The position numbers and the translations under genes are program-made. Shown here piece after piece: positions 7,930 through 15,833 of a DNA stretch of 64,000 bases. The stretch comes from Calditrichota bacterium (GTDB taxonomy: Bacteria; Electryoneota; RPQS01), in the NCBI GenBank assembly GCA_020637395.1, contig JACJWA010000001.1, forward strand, positions 1,868,078-1,932,077, given 5' to 3'. Position 1 is the stretch's first letter. The number at the start of each line of letters is the position of its first letter. Below the pieces are notes generated by a model. That model was not told the DNA's origin, did no database searches, and worked only from the letters and a program-made list of their open reading frames with translations.

Positions 7930-10209
7930 TTAATGTCTGGCGTCTACCGCAGCATAGGCCGCCATCTGGAAGATGTCATTGACGCTGCAGCCCGGCTGCA
8001 GGATGTGAACCGCGTGATTCATCCCCATCAGAATCGGGCCGATGGCCGTGGCTCCGCCAAGCTCGACCAAAAGCTTGTACGAGATGTTTGCACTGTTCAA
8101 ATCAGGAAAAACGAGCACATTCGCCGCCTGACCGCGCAAAACGGAAAACGGATAGACTGTGTTGATGATGGATTCATCCAGAGCCGTGTCAGCCTGCATC
8201 TCTCCGTCAATCAGAATATCAGGTCTCAACTTGCGTACAATCTTCACCGCATCCGCAACTTTGCGCGAACAGGAATGCGGCACATTGCCAAAGTCTGAAA
8301 AACTCAGCATCGCCACGCGAGGTTCGCTCATGAAGTTGTCACGCACGGTGTCCGCCGAGAGAATGGCGATCTCCGCAAGATCTTCGGAAGTTTTCAATTC
8401 AACATTCACTCCGACATCCGCAAGGTACAAGTTCCGGTTCTTGAAGATCAGCGCGTACATCGCGGCGACGTGATTGACCCCCGGCTTCTTGGGAAGGATT
8501 TGCAGCGCAGGACGCACCGTATCCGAGTAGTGCTGCGCGATTCCGGCAACCAACGCATCCGCCCGGCCTTCGCGCAGCAAGAGCGGCCCAAGATAGTTCG
8601 GATTTCGTGCCAGCTTGCGCGCTTCCAGGAGCGTCATGCCCTTCCGGTTGCGCAGATCCCAAAGCTTGCCGGCAAGCTGTTCCGTTTCGGCAAAACTCAT
8701 GCGCTCGGGATCCAGAACCTCCATCTCGTTCAAGTTTATTCCGAGTTCCTTGGCGTGCGCCTGAATTGCCGCGGTATCGCCTAAGAGCATCGGATAGCCG
8801 ATTCGCTCCTTGACCACGAGTCCCGCCGCACGCAGAATCTTCGGGTTGGAGCCTTCGGGGAAAACAATGCGCTTGCGATTCAGACGTGCTTGATCAATGA
8901 AAATGCGGGTGACATGGCGTCCGCTGCCCAGAAGTTTCTCGAGGTGATTGCGATAGGCGTCAAAGTCCGTGATCGGATTGCGCGCAACTCCACTTTCGCC
9001 CGCCGCGCGGGCCACCGCAATGGCCACGCACAAAAGCACGCGGTGATCCATCGGCTTAGGAATCACATACTCGCGCCCGAAATGCAGATAGTCCAGTCCA
9101 TAGGCCGCGCTGACGTAGTCGGGCACATCCTCCATCGCAAGCTCCGCAAGCGCGCGCGACGCGGCCATTTTCATCTCTTCGTTGATCTGCGTGGCGTGGC
9201 AATCCAATGCGCCGCGAAAGATCGCCGGAAATCCCAAGACGTTGTTAATCTGATTCGGAAAATCACTCCGGCCCGTGCAGACAATGGCATCAGGACGCGC
9301 CTCCATGGCGTCGTTGTATGCAATCTCGGGATCTGGGTTGGCCAGCGCAAAGATGATCGGATTCTCTGCCATCTGCTTCACCATGCTCTGCGTCACCACT
9401 CCGCCGACCGAGCAGCCGCAAAAAACATCCGCGCCGATCAATGCGTCCGCAAGAGTCTTCGCGTCTGTTTCGCGGGCGAAGGATGCCTTATAAGGATTGA
9501 ACCGCGCGTGACCTTCGTGCATGTCCTCGCGATCCGTGCGCAGGGTGCCCTTCGTGTCGCACATCAGAATCTTCATTGGATCAACGCCCAATGAGATATA
9601 CATCTTTGCGCACGCGATTGCCGAAGCACCCGCGCCATTTACCACAACGCGTACGTCCGCGATCTTCTTATCCACGAGCTTCAAGGAATTCAGCAGTCCC
9701 GCGCCGGAGATGATCGCCGTGCCGTGCTGATCGTCGTGAAACACCGGAATGCCCATCGTGCGCTTTAGCGTGTCTTCAATATAGAAGCACTGCGGAGCCG
9801 CGATGTCCTCGAGGTTGATCGCCCCGAAAGTTGGCTCGAGCAACTGGCACACGCGGATGACTTCCTCCGGATCTTCGCTCTGGATTTCGATGTCGAACAC
9901 GTCCACCGCCGCGAACCGCTTGAAGAGCACTCCCTTACCCTCCATCACCGGTTTTCCAGCCAACGCTCCGATATTCCCTAATCCAAGCACGGCGGTGCCG
10001 TTGGACACCACGGCCACCAGATTCTGGCGCGCCGTGTACTCGGAGGCCAGCTCGGGGCGCTTTTGAATTTGTAAGCATGGCTCGGCGACTCCCGGGCTAT
10101 ATGCTAAAGAAAGATCGTACTGAGTTTCTACCGGCTTGGTTGGGACGACTTCTATCTTGCCCTTGGGTTCCCGGCTATGATATTCGAGGGCGTCGTTGGC
10201 TAAGGCCAT
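7930..10209 (-). CDS. maeB: NADP-dependent malic enzyme, MaeB type, with C-terminal phosphotransacetylase-like domain
   Basis: 759 residues, the usual length for MaeB. The malic enzyme part spans about 1-420: SLAYSPGVAEPCL near 35, the catalytic region EGKGVLFKRFAAVDVFDIE near 92, and the dinucleotide-binding VVVNGAGASAIACAKM near 187. From about 425 to the end is a phosphotransacetylase-like domain (NRKRIVFPEGSNPKILRA), which in MaeB is thought to be regulatory, responding to acetyl-CoA. It converts malate to pyruvate and CO2 with NADPH formation. Single-gene unit with its own terminator, divergent from the sulfur operon. GGAG lies 9 nt before the ATG. Confidence 0.95.
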   Translation of the reverse strand: MALANDALEYHSREPKGKIEVVPTKPVETQYDLSLAYSPGVAEPCLQIQKRPELASEYTARQNLVAVVSNGTAVLGLGNIGALAGKPVMEGKGVLFKRFAAVDVFDIEIQSEDPEEVIRVCQLLEPTFGAINLEDIAAPQCFYIEDTLKRTMGIPVFHDDQHGTAIISGAGLLNSLKLVDKKIADVRVVVNGAGASAIACAKMYISLGVDPMKILMCDTKGTLRTDREDMHEGHARFNPYKASFARETDAKTLADALIGADVFCGCSVGGVVTQSMVKQMAENPIIFALANPDPEIAYNDAMEARPDAIVCTGRSDFPNQINNVLGFPAIFRGALDCHATQINEEMKMAASRALAELAMEDVPDYVSAAYGLDYLHFGREYVIPKPMDHRVLLCVAIAVARAAGESGVARNPITDFDAYRNHLEKLLGSGRHVTRIFIDQARLNRKRIVFPEGSNPKILRAAGLVVKERIGYPMLLGDTAAIQAHAKELGINLNEMEVLDPERMSFAETEQLAGKLWDLRNRKGMTLLEARKLARNPNYLGPLLLREGRADALVAGIAQHYSDTVRPALQILPKKPGVNHVAAMYALIFKNRNLYLADVGVNVELKTSEDLAEIAILSADTVRDNFMSEPRVAMLSFSDFGNVPHSCSRKVADAVKIVRKLRPDILIDGEMQADTALDESIINTVYPFSVLRGQAANVLVFPDLNSANISYKLLVELGGATAIGPILMGMNHAVHILQPGCSVNDIFQMAAYAAVDARH

Positions 10210-10225
10210 TGTAAGGTGCTCCAGC

Positions 10226-10337
10226 GTGACAATGCAAAACTTTCAAAACTACCCATAAATATACAATTCTGCCTGTTCAGATGCCTGATTTCTTGAACTA
10301 ACTGCCGTGAATACAACGCCAATTGTCGCATTGTCAC
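10226..10337. repeat. 10-bp inverted repeat flanking the maeB upstream region
   Basis: GTGACAATGC (10226-10235) and its exact reverse complement GCATTGTCAC (10328-10337) lie 92 nt apart in the maeB/ArsR intergenic region. The spacing would allow a looped operator; no regulator is assigned. Confidence 0.45.
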
Positions 10338-10366
10338 ATTCCGCCATTCTGAATTCCTGTCGGGAC

Positions 10367-10395
10367 TTGACAAGACAGGCGAAATTGCTTATATT
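10367..10395 (+). promoter_or_regulatory. consensus promoter of the sulfur operon
   Basis: TTGACA (10367-10372) and TATATT (10390-10395) are separated by 17 nt. This is the cleanest housekeeping promoter in the window. The predicted start, near 10402, falls inside the palindrome at 10395-10418. Confidence 0.75.
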
Positions 10396-10418
10396 CAATA
10401 AATCAATTGATAAATTGA
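10395..10418. promoter_or_regulatory. palindromic operator candidate for the ArsR-family regulator
   Basis: A symmetric AT-rich site centred at 10406.5: outer arms TCAAT (10395-10399) and ATTGA (10414-10418) flank the perfect palindrome TCAATTGA (10403-10410). It covers the predicted transcription start, as expected for autorepression by an ArsR/SmtB-type dimer encoded just downstream. Confidence 0.6.
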
Positions 10419-10428
10419 GTAATTGACC

Positions 10429-11127
10429 ATGTTAAACGTCGCACGCATGAGGGACAGCCTCAACCTCGAATTCTCACGGATTGGTCGAGTCCTTTCAAGT
10501 CCTAAGAGAATTGAAATCATTGAGTTGCTTCGCCAGTGCCCCAAATCGGTCGAAACCCTCGCCGACAATACGGGTATGAGCCTCGCCAACACATCTCAGC
10601 ACCTCCAGGTTCTGAGAGGCGCGGGAATGGTGGAGGCGCAACGCCAGGGAACGTACATGATCTACCAGTTGACCAGCCCGCTGGTCCACGAACTGGTGAG
10701 CATGGTCCGGCAGGTAGCCGAAACCCATCTGGCGGATGTGGACCGAGCCATTGCCAAAATCCGCGAAGGTGCCGCCGAACTTGAAAATGTGGATCGGATG
10801 AAGCTTGTGCAGCTTGCCAAAGAGGGCAAGGTCATCGTGCTGGACGTGCGCCCAAGTGACGAGTATGAAGCCGGTCACTTGCCCTACGCCGTTTCGATTC
10901 CACTGGCCAAGCTGGAAAAAGAGCTATCTTCCCTTCCGCACGAGCAGCAAATCGTGGCCTATTGCCGCGGACCGTACTGTCTACTGGCCGGCGAGGCCGT
11001 GCGCATTCTAAGGAAGAAGGGGTTTCAAGCGTCCAACATCCGGGACGGCGTGGGCGAATGGAAAGCACTGGGACTGCCCGTAGAAACGGGCGCTCCTGAG
11101 GAACAAGATATGAAACAAACTCGCTAA
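10429..11127 (+). CDS. ArsR-family regulator fused to a rhodanese domain
   Basis: 232 residues from the ATG at 10429; a TTG two codons upstream and an ATG at 10447 are alternatives and no good ribosome site decides. Residues about 10-95 are an ArsR-type winged helix (SLANTSQHLQVLRGAGMVEA). From about 120 a rhodanese domain follows (VIVLDVRPSDEYEAGHLPYA), with a CRGPYC active loop containing the catalytic Cys and a second Cys. Such fusions are known and are thought to sense sulfane sulfur or polysulfide through the rhodanese cysteines. No metal-binding CxC signature of arsenite sensors is seen. It heads the sulfur operon and probably represses it through the palindrome at its promoter. Confidence 0.9.
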   Translation: MLNVARMRDSLNLEFSRIGRVLSSPKRIEIIELLRQCPKSVETLADNTGMSLANTSQHLQVLRGAGMVEAQRQGTYMIYQLTSPLVHELVSMVRQVAETHLADVDRAIAKIREGAAELENVDRMKLVQLAKEGKVIVLDVRPSDEYEAGHLPYAVSIPLAKLEKELSSLPHEQQIVAYCRGPYCLLAGEAVRILRKKGFQASNIRDGVGEWKALGLPVETGAPEEQDMKQTR

Positions 11128-11139
11128 CAGGGGGAAAGC

Positions 11140-11502
11140 ATGGGATTGATTGAGAAACTCTTCGGCGGCAGCCATACTGTCAAGCCGCTTGAAACCAGCG
11201 ACGCAACTTTTGAGGCGGACGTCATGAACTCAGAGCTGCCGGTCATGCTTGACTTGTGGTCACCGACCTGCATGCCGTGCAAGGTTCTGGGCGGAATGCT
11301 GCGCGAACTTGCTCCGGAATATGACGGCAAAGTCAAAATCATGAAGCTCGACGTTTCGCAAAACATGCAGACGGCCATGCGGTTCCGGATTCGCGGCGTG
11401 CCGACCGTGCTCTTTTTCAAGAAGGGCAAGATGGTGGACCAACTGGTCGGACTTGCACCCATGGATACACTGCGCGAACGCCTCGACAGACTCGCTGCCT
11501 GA
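11140..11502 (+). CDS. thioredoxin-family protein
   Basis: 120 residues with a thioredoxin fold: LDLWSPTCMPCKVLGGML carries the redox pair CMPC in place of the usual CGPC, and the conserved cis-Pro segment RGVPTVLFF follows. There is no signal peptide, so it should be cytoplasmic. An N-terminal extension of about 25 residues precedes the domain. Its place 12 nt after the ArsR-rhodanese gene and just before the octaheme cytochrome suggests a role in thiol or persulfide transfer in the same sulfur pathway; this is inference from context. Confidence 0.88.
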   Translation: MGLIEKLFGGSHTVKPLETSDATFEADVMNSELPVMLDLWSPTCMPCKVLGGMLRELAPEYDGKVKIMKLDVSQNMQTAMRFRIRGVPTVLFFKKGKMVDQLVGLAPMDTLRERLDRLAA

Positions 11503-11530
11503 ATCTACAAACTAACCTGACGATAGTTGA

Positions 11531-13099
11531 ATGAGACGGATCATCTTTGCACTGGGACTCATCGGAGTTGTCTTACTCCTGGTGCTGAACATTTTGCCGG
11601 AACCCAGCGCGGAACGCACCCCGCTGGAGCATCTGCGCGCAGAATACAAAGTTACGCACAAGCCCTCGGTTGACCACAGCAAGTTCGATGCCCTCGAAGG
11701 TCCATTTGCGTCGCCGCAAGAGGTGACCAAAGCCTGTATCTCGTGCCATACCGAACGGCACAAAGAGGTGATGCAGTCCTCACATTGGAATTGGGATCGC
11801 ATCGAGTACATTGACGGAGTGGGAATTCGCAAAGTCGGCAAGAAAAACATCCTGAACAACTTCTGTATCGGCATCTCCGGAAACGAACAGTCGTGCAACC
11901 GCTGTCATATCGGCTACGGTTATCATGACGACTCATTCAACTTCGGAAACGCCTACAACGTGGATTGTTTGGCTTGCCACGATCAGAGCAATCTCTATAT
12001 GAAGGCCGGCGCGGGCATGCCCGATCCGTCGGTGGATCTTGCATCCGTGGCAAAGGAGGTCGGCAAGCCGACGCGCACGAACTGCGGAACCTGTCACTTC
12101 TTCGGCGGCGGCGGAAACAACGTCAAGCACGGCGACCTCGATATGGCCATGTTTGAGCCGTCCCGCGATTTGGACGTGCATATGGCTGTGGAAGGATCCA
12201 ACATGCAGTGCGTCGCGTGTCACACCGCCGAACAGCATCAGATGCTCGGAAAATCGTATTCCGTGTCTTCGATGAACCGTGACCGAGTGTCCTGCGAATC
12301 CTGCCACGGCGACCTGCCGCACGCGGACAAGATTCTCAACAATCATACGTTGAAAGTCGCCTGCCAGACTTGTCACATTCCGACCTATGCCAAGGAGAAT
12401 CCCACGAAACTTGAGTGGGATTGGTCCACCGCCGGGCAGCTGCAGGATGGAAAGCCCTTTGCGATTGAAGATGATTCACTGGGCGTGGATACTTACATGT
12501 CCATCAAAGGCTCGTTTGTCTGGGGAAAGAACATCGAACCGGAATACGCGTGGTTCAACGGCACGGCCTCACACTACCTGATCGGCGACACGTTTGACGC
12601 GCAGGACACGCTGCAGATTAACACGTTGCGCGGCACCTACAGTGATCCGGACGCGAAGATCATTCCGGTCAAGGTGCATCGAGCAAAGCAGATCTACGAC
12701 AAGAAACATGACTATCTGATTCAGCCCAAGACTGTTTCGACCCATCCGGGTGACAGCGCGTACTGGAAGGAATTCGATTGGGACAAAGCCTGCGCCGCGG
12801 GGATGCGCGAAGTGGGATTGCCTTACAGCGGAGAGTACGGCTTTGTGAATACAGAGATGTACTGGCCCGTGAATCATATGGTCGCACCCGCGAACAAGTC
12901 GCTGACTTGCGCGGAGTGTCACACACGCAGCGATGGCAGATTGGCAGGACTGACCGACTTCTACATGCCGGGGCGTGACCGCAATGCGTGGGTTGAGCGC
13001 GCGGGCGTGGGGCTGCTTGTGTTGACGCTCTTGGGAGTTCTGGCGCACGGCAGCGCGCGGTACATTATTCTGCGCAGGCGAGGCGGAGGTGCGAAATGA
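11531..13099 (+). CDS. octaheme c-type cytochrome, tetrathionate reductase family
   Basis: 522 residues with eight CxxCH heme motifs starting at C69, C122, C146, C185, C227, C255, C278 and C460. Seven lie in the first 285 residues and the last is isolated near the C-terminus, the layout of the octaheme tetrathionate reductase (OTR) family. A membrane anchor is at 4-20 and a second at about 490-510, so the heme domain should face the periplasm. Family members reduce tetrathionate, nitrite or hydroxylamine in vitro. The 3' end overlaps the cytochrome b gene by 4 nt (ATGA). With thiosulfate-type transporters downstream, a sulfur substrate is more likely here than nitrogen oxides, but that is inference. 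Confidence 0.88.
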   Translation: MRRIIFALGLIGVVLLLVLNILPEPSAERTPLEHLRAEYKVTHKPSVDHSKFDALEGPFASPQEVTKACISCHTERHKEVMQSSHWNWDRIEYIDGVGIRKVGKKNILNNFCIGISGNEQSCNRCHIGYGYHDDSFNFGNAYNVDCLACHDQSNLYMKAGAGMPDPSVDLASVAKEVGKPTRTNCGTCHFFGGGGNNVKHGDLDMAMFEPSRDLDVHMAVEGSNMQCVACHTAEQHQMLGKSYSVSSMNRDRVSCESCHGDLPHADKILNNHTLKVACQTCHIPTYAKENPTKLEWDWSTAGQLQDGKPFAIEDDSLGVDTYMSIKGSFVWGKNIEPEYAWFNGTASHYLIGDTFDAQDTLQINTLRGTYSDPDAKIIPVKVHRAKQIYDKKHDYLIQPKTVSTHPGDSAYWKEFDWDKACAAGMREVGLPYSGEYGFVNTEMYWPVNHMVAPANKSLTCAECHTRSDGRLAGLTDFYMPGRDRNAWVERAGVGLLVLTLLGVLAHGSARYIILRRRGGGAK

Positions 13100-13758
13100 A
13101 ACGCGAATACGTCTATCAAGCCTTCGAGCGCTTCTGGCACTGGGCGCAGGCCGCCTTGATCACCCTCCTCGGTGTGACCGGTTTTGAAATTCACGGCTCT
13201 CTGAAGTTCTTCGGATTTAGACAGGCAGTCGAGATTCATAACTTTGCGGCCATCACATTTCTCATTCTGATCAGCTTTGCGATCTTCTGGCACCTCACCA
13301 GCGGCGTGTGGAGACAGTATGTCCCTACAACCGGAAATGTCAAGGCGCAGATTGACTACTACATTACGGGCATTTTTCGCGGAGCCCCGCATCCGACCAA
13401 GAAGACCGTATTGAGCAAGCTCAACCCCTTGCAGAAACTTGTCTATGCGGGACTCAAGGTACTTGTGATTCCGATTGTCGTGACGTCCGGGTTGATCTAC
13501 ATGTTCTATCGTTATCCGCAGCAATATGAGATTATCAGCCTGAACATCAAGGGTCTCTCGGTCGTGGCAGTGATTCACACCTTCGGAGCCTTCCTGCTCG
13601 CGGCCTTCTTCGTCATGCATGTTTATCTGACGACCACCGGCTCGACTCCGACGGCGAATCTCAAGGCCATGGTCACGGGGTTCGAGGATTTGCCGGATGA
13701 AGATCATGAAACTCCGCATACTGCTCGCAACGAACGCAAACCGGAATTGGTGAACTGA
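13096..13758 (+). CDS. cytochrome b561-like membrane subunit
   Basis: 220 residues with four transmembrane helices and paired histidines suited to heme b: FERFWHWAQAALITLLGVTG and EIHNFAAITFLILISFAIFWH in the first half, HTFGAFLLAAFFVMHVYLTT at the end. Such proteins pass electrons between the quinone pool and a periplasmic cytochrome. The gene overlaps the octaheme cytochrome by 4 nt and the next transporter gene by 1 nt, so all three are likely made together and this is the membrane partner of the octaheme protein. Confidence 0.85.
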   Translation: MKREYVYQAFERFWHWAQAALITLLGVTGFEIHGSLKFFGFRQAVEIHNFAAITFLILISFAIFWHLTSGVWRQYVPTTGNVKAQIDYYITGIFRGAPHPTKKTVLSKLNPLQKLVYAGLKVLVIPIVVTSGLIYMFYRYPQQYEIISLNIKGLSVVAVIHTFGAFLLAAFFVMHVYLTTTGSTPTANLKAMVTGFEDLPDEDHETPHTARNERKPELVN

Positions 13759-14279
13759 TGCATCAGATTACTACTAAATACATGAATCCCTATCTCGCGG
13801 GCTTCCTGCTTGGGCTTGTTCTGCTGATGAGCATTTTCATCACAGGCAGGGGCCTCGGAGCCAGCGGCGCGATCAAAAGCTCCGTGGTCACAATCGTGAA
13901 TGGCATTGCACCGGAGCACGCGGCGAATTCGGACTACTACGGGCCGTATGTGGAAGAGGGCAAGGAAAGCCCGATGAAATCGTGGCTGGTGTTCGAAATG
14001 GTCGGTGTGATTCTCGGCGCGTTTCTTTCCGGATTGATTTCGGACCGACTTGGATTTGTGAGCGAGCGAGGTCCGCGCATCCAGAACTCGACACGCTGGA
14101 TCTTTGCTGTGATTGGTGGAGCTCTGTTCGGGATCGGAGCGCAGTTTGCGCGCGGCTGCACGAGCGGCGCGGCGCTGAGCGGCATGGCCGTCCTGTCCAC
14201 CGCGGGATTTGTGACGATGCTCGCGATTTTCGGCACCGGATATCTGGTGGCCTATTTCTTCCGCAGATTGTGGATCTAA
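13758..14279 (+). CDS. YeeE/YedE-family sulfur-compound transporter, first half
   Basis: 173 residues, mainly hydrophobic helices, with the YeeE/YedE signature region FARGCTSGAALSGMAVLSTAGF. The conserved Cys lies in a GC(T/P)SG motif; in characterised YeeE this cysteine-containing pore motif handles thiosulfate. It is about half the size of a full YeeE, and the following gene supplies a second YeeE-like half, so the two may form one transporter. Its start overlaps the last base of the preceding stop codon. Confidence 0.82.
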   Translation: MHQITTKYMNPYLAGFLLGLVLLMSIFITGRGLGASGAIKSSVVTIVNGIAPEHAANSDYYGPYVEEGKESPMKSWLVFEMVGVILGAFLSGLISDRLGFVSERGPRIQNSTRWIFAVIGGALFGIGAQFARGCTSGAALSGMAVLSTAGFVTMLAIFGTGYLVAYFFRRLWI

Positions 14280-14299
14280 ACAAACCGGAGTGATTTCAA

Positions 14300-15493
14300 A
14301 TGGGACCGTTTGTTCCTGATCCAATTTCCAATGAACTGAATCTGGTCATCGCATTGATTCTCGGCGTCGCGTTCGGCTTCGTGCTCGAACAGGCCGGATT
14401 CTCTTCTTCGCGCAGACTTGCCGGATTGTTTTACGGCTACGACTTCACCGTCCTGCGCGTGTTCTTTTCAGCCGCAGTGACCGCGATGGGCGGCATCATG
14501 CTGCTCAGCTACTTCGGGCTGCTTGATATGGGCGCGATCTACATCAATCCGCTCTGGCTTTGGCCCGCCATCGTCGGCGGTGCGATTATGGGAGTGGGAT
14601 TCATTCTCGGCGGCTACTGTCCCGGTACAAGTATCTGCGCGGCTTCGATCGGCAAGATTGACGCGCTGTTCTTCGTCGGTGGAATCTTTCTGGGCGTGTT
14701 CACGTTCGCGGAGATGTATTCCTCGTGGCACGCCTTCTATGAGTCCTCCGCTCTGGGACCGATCCGAGTCTATGACTCTTTGGGACTCTCCGCCGGGTGG
14801 TTTGCCTTCGTGTTGATTGCGGTCGCGCTGATCGCCTTTGCGGTGACCAGCATGATCGAGAAACGCGTGAGTCCGTTTGCGCCGTCCCGCGAGTTCCATA
14901 TTAGGCGGCATGTGATCGTCGCAGCGGCGACGGTTCTTGCGGGCGCGTTTCTGATCGCCCTTCCCAATCGCAAAGAGCGCGTGATGACCGAAGTCTCCAC
15001 GCCCAAGCATCTTGCTCATTGTGAAACGAAATACATGACCGCCGATGAATTGGCCTTCCGTCTTGTGGATCAGGAGCCGAACATTCAGATCATAGATGTA
15101 CGCGGACCGGAGGCCTTTGCGCAGTTTGCTCTGCCCGGCGCCGTCAACATCAAAATTGAAAATTTGTTTGGCAAGGAATGGAACCATCTGCTCGGTCAGC
15201 GGCACGTGAAGAAGGTTTTGGTTGCGGACAATCAGGACAATGCCATCGAAGCCTATCATGTGCTGGATGAAATCGGTTATCGGAATCTGGCTGTGCTCGA
15301 GGGCGGTTTGCTTGGTTTTCGTCAGCAGATTTTGTCTGACGCTCCTTCCGATCTGGCCATGAACTCGACCGATGAAGTCGTACAGGAGTTTCGTCAGGAG
15401 GCTCGCGGCACCATCGAGACCATGATCAAAGAGCAGAAAGACAAGCCCAAAGTTGAAGCCAAGAAGCCGAAGAAGGTCGCTGGCGGCTGCTAA
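14300..15493 (+). CDS. YeeE/YedE-family transporter fused to a C-terminal degenerate rhodanese domain
   Basis: 397 residues. The first 240 contain several membrane helices and the YeeE motif GGYCPGTSICAASIGK. From about 250 a rhodanese fold follows (IIDVRGPEAFAQFALPGAVN). At the position of the catalytic Cys loop the sequence reads VLVADNQDN, so the Cys is replaced by Asp and sulfurtransferase activity is unlikely. The tail is Lys-rich and ends in GGC, which leaves one terminal cysteine. Last gene of the sulfur operon, followed by a strong terminator. The inactive domain may act as a sulfur-binding or docking module. Confidence 0.83.
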   Translation: MGPFVPDPISNELNLVIALILGVAFGFVLEQAGFSSSRRLAGLFYGYDFTVLRVFFSAAVTAMGGIMLLSYFGLLDMGAIYINPLWLWPAIVGGAIMGVGFILGGYCPGTSICAASIGKIDALFFVGGIFLGVFTFAEMYSSWHAFYESSALGPIRVYDSLGLSAGWFAFVLIAVALIAFAVTSMIEKRVSPFAPSREFHIRRHVIVAAATVLAGAFLIALPNRKERVMTEVSTPKHLAHCETKYMTADELAFRLVDQEPNIQIIDVRGPEAFAQFALPGAVNIKIENLFGKEWNHLLGQRHVKKVLVADNQDNAIEAYHVLDEIGYRNLAVLEGGLLGFRQQILSDAPSDLAMNSTDEVVQEFRQEARGTIETMIKEQKDKPKVEAKKPKKVAGGC

Positions 15494-15518
15494 ACTTCTG
15501 CCGATTCACGAGAGATTT

Positions 15519-15540
15519 GAGCCCACCTTGTGGTGGGCTC
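15519..15540 (+). terminator. intrinsic terminator of the sulfur operon
   Basis: GAGCCCACC (15519-15527) pairs with GGTGGGCTC (15532-15540) around TTGT, 26 nt after the last stop codon; GCTTGTTCT follows. Confidence 0.8.
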
Positions 15541-15725
15541 GCTTGTTCTCTATCCTATCCGATTTCACCAAAAAGCGGTTAACGTTTAGTATTAGAGCAC
15601 CATTGTTCTTCATTTGAGGCATGACATTCTAAATACGGGGGAATTTGTCAGCTTATAACCTGCTGAGATTGCTTAAGTCACTGTTGTGTAAGAGAGTCAC
15701 AGTCTGTCTCAAGGGTCTTTCGTTT

Positions 15726-15741
15726 TGTGAATAGTTTCACA
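15726..15741. promoter_or_regulatory. Crp/Fnr-family binding site candidate
   Basis: TGTGAATAGTTTCACA matches the TGTGA-N6-TCACA consensus exactly on both arms. It lies 93 nt upstream of the first gene of the C5-acid operon. Which Crp/Fnr protein uses it is unknown; none is encoded in the window. Confidence 0.6.
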
Positions 15742-15833
15742 TTATTTATGGCTATCATGGAGCGGAGTCTTTCAACCCGCTTCTCACAACTAAAATCTCT
15801 TAACATCATAGCTACTGACCTGAGGTTCTGATC

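Larger units (their letters stand above)
15494..15833. other. intergenic region upstream of the C5-acid operon
   Basis: Holds the sulfur operon terminator (15519-15540) and a Crp/Fnr-type palindrome (15726-15741). Two partly similar segments, AAGTCACTG and AGAGTCACAG, lie near 15673-15705. TATCAT at 15753-15758 could be a -10 element, but no matching -35 was found. No open frame of note. Confidence 0.5.
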
